A DNA stretch of 11,509 nt from PVC group bacterium (GTDB lineage Bacteria > GCA-001730085 > JADFSZ01), in contig JADFSZ010000038.1 of assembly GCA_022560555.1 (NCBI GenBank), forward strand, positions 1 through 11,509, given 5' to 3'. The notes under the pieces were generated by a model. That model did not search any database, was not told where the DNA came from, and saw only the letters and a list, made by a program, of their open reading frames with translations. Within the stretch, counting starts at the first letter, position 1, and every line of letters starts with the position of its first letter. The position numbers and the translations under genes are program-made. This document shows positions 7,258 to 11,509 of this stretch, piece by piece.

Positions 7258-7706
7258 AATCCCTGAAGAAAATAATTTATTCATTCGGATATTTGGGTTT
7301 TGTTCCAAAATGCCCCGGAACGTTTGGGACACTTGGGGGTGTTGTGATTTGGGTTTTTGTTGCGGGAAACATTTTTTGGCATGGCATTGCGTGCTTGATC
7401 GTTTTGTTTTTTGGATTATGGAGTGTGAATGAGGCGGTCAAGATTTATCATCATCAGGATCCGCAGGTGGTTGTGATCGATGAAGTGATGGGATTTTTGG
7501 TCGCGTCATTTGCGATTGGTTTCTCGTGGCAGACCCTCATGGCCACCTTTATTTTATTTAGAGTATTTGATATTATAAAGCCTTTTCCGTGCCGCGATAT
7601 TGAGGCTTTACGTTCTCCGTGGGGAATAATTTTGGATGATGTGATGGCGGGATTTTACGCGAATATAAGCGTGCGTGCCTTAATATATTTTTGGAATATT
7701 TCATGA
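7254..7706 (+). CDS. pgpA: Phosphatidylglycerophosphatase A
   Basis: Removes the phosphate from phosphatidylglycerophosphate to give phosphatidylglycerol, directly after PgsA. The 150-residue membrane protein carries the PgpA family blocks: GFVPKCPGTFGTLGG at about residues 15-29, the acidic IDEVMGF at 75-81, RVFDIIKPFP at 103-112, and GIILDDVMAG at 124-133. The two acidic blocks are the presumed metal-binding catalytic part. Start ATG 7254 overlaps the pgsA stop (ATGA), and its own stop overlaps the next gene the same way, so the three genes are very probably co-translated. A weak ribosome-binding match (TTGAAG) lies just upstream. Confidence 0.94.
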   Translation: MKSLKKIIYSFGYLGFVPKCPGTFGTLGGVVIWVFVAGNIFWHGIACLIVLFFGLWSVNEAVKIYHHQDPQVVVIDEVMGFLVASFAIGFSWQTLMATFILFRVFDIIKPFPCRDIEALRSPWGIILDDVMAGFYANISVRALIYFWNIS

Positions 7707-8959
7707 AGCCATCAATTCTTATTGTCGAAGACGAAAAAAACACCCGTGAAGGCTTAAAAACCGGCCTAGGGTCCCGGTATGATGTGCAGTTAGCCGAAGA
7801 CGCTAATGTCGCGCTTCAGAAACTCTCCAAAGATAATATTGATTTGGTTTTAACGGATTTGCGGATGCCGGGGATGGACGGACTTGAGCTTCTGAATAAA
7901 ATTCATGAGCGTTCCCCTGATCTTCCGGTTATTCTTTTAACAGCATATGGTTCGATTGAAACCGCGGTAGATGCCATGAAACAAGGTGCCTATGATTATG
8001 TTTCAAAACCGGTCAATCTAGATGAACTTGAATTGTTGATAGAAAGAGCGCTTTGTCAGCTGAATTTGGCAAAGGAGAACGCCTACCTTAAAAGCCAAAT
8101 CAAGCCGGGTGTAAAGTTCGCGGATATGATAGGGACCTCTCCTTTAATGCATGAAGTGTTTGAGAAAATACAGCAAGTGGCTTCCTCCAAAATTTCCATT
8201 TTGATAGAGGGGAAAAGCGGGACAGGCAAAGAGCTGGTTGCGCGGGCGATCCATACTTGCGGTTGTCGTAAGGATAATCCGTTTATTGCTGTCAATTGCG
8301 CCGCGCTTTCGGAGAGTTTGCTTGAGAGCGAGATATTTGGGCATGAAAAGGGTTCTTTTACGGGTGCTGTGGATCAAAAAAAGGGGCGTTTTGAACTTGC
8401 GGACGGAGGAACTATATTTTTAGATGAAATCACAGAGATAGATCCGAGAATTCAGGTTAAATTATTGAGGATTTTAGAAGAAAGTACGTTTGAGCGTGTG
8501 GGGGGAGTGAAAACACTTCACGTTGATGTTCGTGTGATTTGCGCGACGAATGTTGAGCTCAAGAAGGCTGTTGATCACGGACAATTTAGAGAGGATTTGT
8601 ATTATCGGATTCATGGTATGAAAATACTGCTTCCCGATCTGAAAGATCGCAGAGAGGATATCCCTATTTTAGCTCACCTGTTTCTTGAAGAATATTCAAA
8701 AACTCGATCCCGTAGGGAATTAGTGTTTTCCAAGGAGGTGGCGGAAGTCTTCCTAAAATACTCATGGCCGGGCAATGTGCGGGAATTACGTAATTGCGTT
8801 GAAAGCATGGTTCTTCTAACAAAGACAAATGAGATTAAGATGCATTGTCTTCCGGAGCACATTCGTGATGCTTTGGATTTGGATGAACAGCAGGCGACTG
8901 ATTTTCCATCGACATATAATTTGGGAAAAATCGAGAAGCATATGATCGAAAGGCCCTGA
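7703..8959 (+). CDS. Sigma-54-dependent NtrC-family response regulator, truncated by frameshift
   Basis: Enhancer-binding activator that, once phosphorylated, uses ATP to open sigma-54 promoters. ATG 7703, in an ATGA overlap with pgpA, gives 418 residues starting MKPSILIVEDE; the start four codons upstream is less likely. The receiver domain spans about 1-120, with the acidic pair E9/D10, phospho-acceptor D52 (LTDLRMPGMDG), T80 and K102. The AAA+ domain follows: Walker A GKSGTGKE at 170-177, sigma-54 contact loop GSFTGA at 217-222 (commonly GAFTGA), Walker B with D241-E242, and WPGNVRELRN near its end. The frame then hits TGA at 8957-8959, within the linker to the DNA-binding domain. The missing Fis-type HTH is intact in the next frame (separate entry). 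As written, the protein could bind ATP and sigma-54 but lacks specific DNA binding. No sensor kinase gene is in the window, so its signal and targets cannot be told. Confidence 0.93.
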   Translation: MKPSILIVEDEKNTREGLKTGLGSRYDVQLAEDANVALQKLSKDNIDLVLTDLRMPGMDGLELLNKIHERSPDLPVILLTAYGSIETAVDAMKQGAYDYVSKPVNLDELELLIERALCQLNLAKENAYLKSQIKPGVKFADMIGTSPLMHEVFEKIQQVASSKISILIEGKSGTGKELVARAIHTCGCRKDNPFIAVNCAALSESLLESEIFGHEKGSFTGAVDQKKGRFELADGGTIFLDEITEIDPRIQVKLLRILEESTFERVGGVKTLHVDVRVICATNVELKKAVDHGQFREDLYYRIHGMKILLPDLKDRREDIPILAHLFLEEYSKTRSRRELVFSKEVAEVFLKYSWPGNVRELRNCVESMVLLTKTNEIKMHCLPEHIRDALDLDEQQATDFPSTYNLGKIEKHMIERP

Positions 8960-9054
8960 ACGAAACCAAAAACAACCGTACGAAGGCGGCCAAGCTTTTG
9001 GGCCTGAGTCGGCGCACTTTACATCGCAAGCTGCATGAATATGGGATAAGCTAA
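8950..9054 (+). pseudogene. Out-of-frame C-terminal Fis-type HTH of the response regulator
   Basis: This is the continuation of the preceding regulator in a different frame. Read from base 8950, 34 codons to TAA at 9052-9054 give KALNETKNNRTKAAKLL then GLSRRTLHRKLHEYGIS, a textbook HTH_8 (Fis-like) domain of NtrC proteins. In the main frame GAAAGGCCCTGA is read as E-R-P-stop. One additional base in the AAAGG run near 8949-8953 would give E-K-A-L-N (or E-R-A-L-N) and restore a 453-residue protein of normal length. The HTH shows no decay (clean frame, conserved AAKLLGLSR and TLHRKL), which suggests a very recent mutation or an assembly or base-calling error. Confidence 0.88.
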
Positions 9055-9171
9055 TGAGAGAAAGTAGTAAATTATAAACGGGAATTGGTTAACAAAAAGA
9101 GAAAAAGAAGAAGCCAAGGAGCCAAAGGCAGGCGGTAAAATAAAAATAAGTACTTAAACGAACAGAAAAAC
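9055..9171. other. Purine-rich spacer between regulator and AMMECR1 gene
   Basis: This 117-nt spacer is the second longest in the window, strongly A/G-rich on the + strand, with an imperfect direct repeat around 9110-9130 (AGCCAAGG then AGCCAAAGG). I see no gene with a credible start, no convincing terminator hairpin with a T-run and no clear sigma-70 or sigma-54 promoter. It is the likeliest place for a transcription unit boundary between the pgsA group and the rfaE1-kdsB group, but only from its length. Confidence 0.4.
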
Positions 9172-9735
9172 ATGAACTTTACGGATGAAGAGAAGAGAGA
9201 GATGCTGTCCATTGCCAGGAAAGCACTTGTTGCCTATGCTAAGGATCTCCGTCATGGGAAGACAAATCCGGAGCATAAACGATTGCAAGAAAAAAGAGCG
9301 GCTTTTGTAACAATAACAAAAGACGGGGCATTGAGGGGATGTATCGGGCATATTGAAGCACGACTTCCTTTGCACTTATGTGTAAGGGATATGGCGATTG
9401 CCGCCGGATTTAAAGATCTTCGATTTTCGAAAATTGAGTTAAACGAAATAGATAATATTGAGATTGAGATTTCGGTTTTGTCGTCACTTGTTCCTGTAAA
9501 GGGGCCTGAAGATATTATGATTGGCAGAGATGGCTTAAACATTATAAGGAAGCCGAGAAGCGGGCTTTTGCTTCCGCAGGTTTCAAAAAAATATCAATGG
9601 GATGCTAAGACGTTTTTAGAAGAAACATGTATCAAGGCCGGATTGAACGCAAATGACTGGAAAGAACCGGACACAAAAATATTCCGGTTTGAAGCGGACG
9701 TGTTTTCAGAAAAATCCTTGTTGAATAGCAAATGA
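9172..9735 (+). CDS. amrA: AMMECR1-domain protein (AmmeMemoRadiSam system protein A)
   Basis: Belongs to the AMMECR1 family, conserved from bacteria and archaea to humans. In prokaryotes it commonly occurs with a Memo-like protein and a radical-SAM protein (AmmeMemoRadiSam system), whose chemical role is not established. The 187 residues cover the whole domain. The family hallmark LRGCIGH is at residues 54-60, with the fully conserved cysteine C57, preceded by AAFVTITKDGALRGC. Later blocks include FKDLRFSKIELNEIDNIEIEIS, an IGRDGLNI loop and a GLLLPQV segment. There is no signal peptide or membrane segment, so it is likely cytoplasmic. ATG 9172 gives a normal N-terminus but has no Shine-Dalgarno sequence. 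The partner Memo and radical-SAM genes are not in the window. rfaE1 begins 26 nt after the stop. Confidence 0.9.
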   Translation: MNFTDEEKREMLSIARKALVAYAKDLRHGKTNPEHKRLQEKRAAFVTITKDGALRGCIGHIEARLPLHLCVRDMAIAAGFKDLRFSKIELNEIDNIEIEISVLSSLVPVKGPEDIMIGRDGLNIIRKPRSGLLLPQVSKKYQWDAKTFLEETCIKAGLNANDWKEPDTKIFRFEADVFSEKSLLNSK

Positions 9736-9748
9736 ACTATTAAAAATC

Positions 9749-9754
9749 GGAGGA
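9749..9754 (+). promoter_or_regulatory. Strong Shine-Dalgarno sequence fixing the TTG start of rfaE1
   Basis: GGAGGA lies 7 nt before TTG 9762, an ideal spacing, while the next in-frame ATG (9783) is 28 nt away. This decides the unusual TTG start. Its strength contrasts with the absence of such sites before most other genes here. Confidence 0.8.
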
Positions 9755-9761
9755 TCAAATT

Positions 9762-10742
9762 TTGGATACTTACTTAAAAATCATGCGTAGAATCACTAAG
9801 GTGAAGGCGCTTGTCGTAGGTGACTTTATGCTTGATGAATATGTATGGGGGCAAGTAAGCCGTATTTCTCCCGAAGCCCCTGTTCCTGTCGTCAAAGTCC
9901 AGACAAAAACAAGCACACCCGGCGGGGCCGCGAATGTTGTGAACAATATTCGTTGTTTAGGAGCTAAAGTCTATGCGTGCGGAATTGTCGGTAGTGACAC
10001 GAACGGACGTGAGCTTGTTAAGCGGATGAAACATTCTCAAGTGGATACAAGCGGAATTATTAAAGATACAAGCCGGATTACCACAAAAAAAACGCGTATT
10101 ATGGCGCAAAAACATCAGATGCTCCGCATTGACAAAGAAGATTCAGCGCCCGTGAGTAAAAAGGTGTTTCAAAAAATGAAACAGGTTATTGCAAAAACGA
10201 TACGGAAAGTGGATTTTGTTATCATTGAAGATTACGGAAAAGGGGTTGTGACAAAAGAAATGGTGCTTTTTGTGAAGGGGGCGGCCCAAAAGGCAAAGAA
10301 ATTTGTGGCTGTTGATCCAAAGGAAAATCACTTTGAGTTTTATCGAGGAATAACATTGATCACCCCTAATGCCTATGAACTTGAGCAGGCGACTCGTATT
10401 GCAACAGCTGGTTCTAAGGGGGTGGAAGCGGCCGCAAAGCTTTTGCAGAAAAAGCTTAAGTGTCAACTGGTTCTTGTGACACAGGGTGAAAAGGGGATGA
10501 GCTTGTTTGGCAAGGGGCAGAAGCCATTGACCGTTCCTGCCATGGCCAGAGAGGTTTTTGATGTGTCAGGAGCCGGAGATACCGTAATTGCTGTTTTTTG
10601 TCTCGCTGTGGCTGCGGGGGCGGATGTGAAACGCGCGAGTCGTCTTGCAAATCTTGCGGCGGGCATTGTGGTTGGAAAGCTTGGTGTGGCCGTTGCCACC
10701 CGTCAGGAAATTCTTCATCGCCTGCATGAGATTGTTGAATGA
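9762..10742 (+). CDS. rfaE1: D-glycero-beta-D-manno-heptose-7-phosphate kinase (PfkB family)
   Basis: Phosphorylates D-glycero-D-manno-heptose 7-phosphate at C1 in making ADP-heptose for the LPS inner core. The 326-residue protein matches the kinase half of HldE throughout: VVGDFMLDEYVWG, RISPEAPVPVVKV (near residues 36-48), PGGAANVVNNI, IIEDYGKGVV, VDPKENHFEFYRG, LITPNAYE. The second PfkB signature, DVSGAGDT, has the catalytic base D273 in GAGD at 270-273, and VVGKLG is near the end. The cytidylyltransferase-like half of a full HldE is absent, so the ADP-transferring step (RfaE2) must be encoded elsewhere. The start is TTG 9762, supported by GGAGGA 7 nt upstream; ATG 9783 would cut seven residues and has no ribosome-binding site. 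The stop overlaps kdsB as ATGA. Other sugar substrates of the PfkB family cannot be excluded, but the motifs and kdsB next door favour heptose. Confidence 0.92.
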   Translation: MDTYLKIMRRITKVKALVVGDFMLDEYVWGQVSRISPEAPVPVVKVQTKTSTPGGAANVVNNIRCLGAKVYACGIVGSDTNGRELVKRMKHSQVDTSGIIKDTSRITTKKTRIMAQKHQMLRIDKEDSAPVSKKVFQKMKQVIAKTIRKVDFVIIEDYGKGVVTKEMVLFVKGAAQKAKKFVAVDPKENHFEFYRGITLITPNAYELEQATRIATAGSKGVEAAAKLLQKKLKCQLVLVTQGEKGMSLFGKGQKPLTVPAMAREVFDVSGAGDTVIAVFCLAVAAGADVKRASRLANLAAGIVVGKLGVAVATRQEILHRLHEIVE

Positions 10743-11488
10743 TGACCGGCTTGATTGTGATTCCGGCCCGATTTGAGGCATCGCGCTTTTCCGGGAAGCT
10801 CCTTTCGGATCTTCACGGGAAGCCCGTTATTCAGCATGTTTATGAAAGAGCAAAATTGTGCAAGAACACACGTGTATTGATCGCGACCGACGATGAAAGG
10901 ATCCGAAAAGTGTCTCAATCGTTCGGAGCCGTTGTCAAGATGACAAGTTCAACTCATCAATCCGGAACCGAAAGAATCATTGAAGCGATCAAAGGAGAGA
11001 AAGAGGATCTGATTATTAATGTACAGGCCGATGAGCCTTTGATCCATCCGGGTGATCTTGATGATTTAATCCTGATGATGAAGGATAATCCTTCGGTTCT
11101 GATAGGGACGCTCGCGGTGCCCATTGCTAATAAAAAAGATTATGAAAATCCCCATATTGTTAAAGTTATTATGGATGAAGCCGATGTCGCTGTTTCGTTT
11201 TCAAGAAAACCCATTCCCGAAGACGCTTGGAATGATTACAAAAGTGAATTCGTGAAGCCTGTTTGGAAGCATGTCGGTGTGTATGCTTATCGAAGGGAGG
11301 TATTGGAGAAATGGAACACCATGCCTATAACAAAACTGGAAGAAGAAGAGAAACTTGAGCAGCTGCGAGCCTTGTCGTATGGTATCGAAATTAAAATCTT
11401 AAAAATTTCAAGAGATACAATCGGGATCGACACGCCGGAGGATTTAGATCTGGTGCGGGAATTTATAGCCAAGAAACAAAGAAGATGA
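10739..11488 (+). CDS. kdsB: 3-deoxy-manno-octulosonate cytidylyltransferase (CMP-KDO synthetase)
   Basis: Cytoplasmic enzyme that activates KDO with CTP to CMP-KDO, the donor for the first sugars of the LPS inner core. The 249 residues span the full family length. The nucleotide-binding N-terminus is IPARFEASRFSGKLL (residues about 8-22), followed by HVYERA, IATDDERI and SGTERIIEA. The metal-binding D98 lies in VQADEPLI (95-102), where the family more often has VQGDEP. Then come HVGVYAYR, LEQLRAL and the second metal-binding aspartate D231 in IGIDTPEDL. Start ATG 10739 overlaps the rfaE1 stop by ATGA; a second ATG follows at once at 10742, so the true first residue is uncertain by one. Pairing with the heptose kinase gives a small operon for activated inner-core LPS sugars. 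A more general 3-deoxy-sugar cytidylyltransferase is the only real alternative. Confidence 0.95.
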   Translation: MMTGLIVIPARFEASRFSGKLLSDLHGKPVIQHVYERAKLCKNTRVLIATDDERIRKVSQSFGAVVKMTSSTHQSGTERIIEAIKGEKEDLIINVQADEPLIHPGDLDDLILMMKDNPSVLIGTLAVPIANKKDYENPHIVKVIMDEADVAVSFSRKPIPEDAWNDYKSEFVKPVWKHVGVYAYRREVLEKWNTMPITKLEEEEKLEQLRALSYGIEIKILKISRDTIGIDTPEDLDLVREFIAKKQRR

Positions 11489-11495
11489 ACAGAAA

Positions 11496-11509
11496 ATGAT
11501 AACAAAAGA
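11496..11509 (+). CDS. Possible start of the next gene, cut by the window edge
   Basis: ATG at 11496, 7 nt after the kdsB stop, opens a frame reading M-I-T-K and then a codon beginning GA when the window ends. The spacing fits the close packing of this operon. The other candidate ATG (11485) stops after four codons. Genes such as pyrG or kdsA often follow kdsB, but four residues cannot identify a product. Confidence 0.3.

Noticed and set aside
7377-7390. Near match to a sigma-54 -24/-12 promoter (TGGCATGGCATTGC)
   Set aside because: The GG-to-GC spacing is one base short, and it sits inside the pgpA coding region.
8950-9010. Programmed -1 frameshift element at the regulator truncation
   Set aside because: There is no XXXYYYZ slippery heptamer; the only small stem (CCAA/TTGG around 8990-9001) is some 40 nt away, too far to act. 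An indel is simpler.
9073-9171. A roughly 30-codon lysine/glutamate-rich open frame before amrA
   Set aside because: It has no usable start codon or ribosome-binding site and simply reflects the purine-rich spacer.

Overview
The window is a compact, single-strand (+) bacterial chromosomal segment with 12 protein genes and very short spacers. It comes from a Gram-negative (LPS-bearing) bacterium: it carries kdsB (CMP-KDO synthesis) and an RfaE1-type heptose-7-phosphate kinase, plus undecaprenyl-diphosphate recycling, FtsK, phosphatidylglycerol synthesis and a sigma-54 (NtrC-type) response regulator. Base composition is moderate (mid-40s % GC by eye), and most genes lack a clear Shine-Dalgarno sequence. 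The gene order and the heptamer-filled spacers remind me of environmental PVC-side lineages such as Candidatus Omnitrophota. That assignment is an inference from general pattern and was not tested.

Layout: (1) 1-1291, RNA and nucleotide metabolism: the 3' part of pnp (polynucleotide phosphorylase) followed in the same reading frame by dut (dUTPase). (2) 1295-1416, a spacer built almost wholly from degenerate 7-bp units that switch strand in the middle. (3) 1419-6619, envelope and division: uppP, ftsK, a RodZ-like membrane protein without its usual DNA-binding domain, and rimO. (4) 6640-6674, a second spacer with a different 7-bp unit. (5) 6679-9054: pgsA, pgpA and a sigma-54-dependent response regulator joined by two 4-nt ATGA overlaps. 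The regulator gene has a one-base frameshift that cuts off its C-terminal Fis-type helix-turn-helix. (6) 9172-11488: an AMMECR1-family gene, then rfaE1 and kdsB. The window ends just inside a possible further gene.

Functional theme: after pnp-dut, nearly everything concerns building the envelope. UppP recycles the lipid carrier, FtsK and the RodZ-like protein act at division and shape, PgsA and PgpA make phosphatidylglycerol, and RfaE1 and KdsB prepare the two inner-core LPS sugars. The order ftsK - rodZ-like - (rimO) - pgsA resembles the known ftsK/spoIIIE - ymfM(rodZ) - pgsA order of Firmicutes. I see no transposon, prophage, CRISPR, tRNA or rRNA.

The most notable signals are the inverted heptamer array before uppP, the unrelated heptamer array before pgsA, the frameshifted sigma-54 activator, and the HTH-less RodZ-like protein. 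I did not find convincing evidence for a wholly new multi-gene system.
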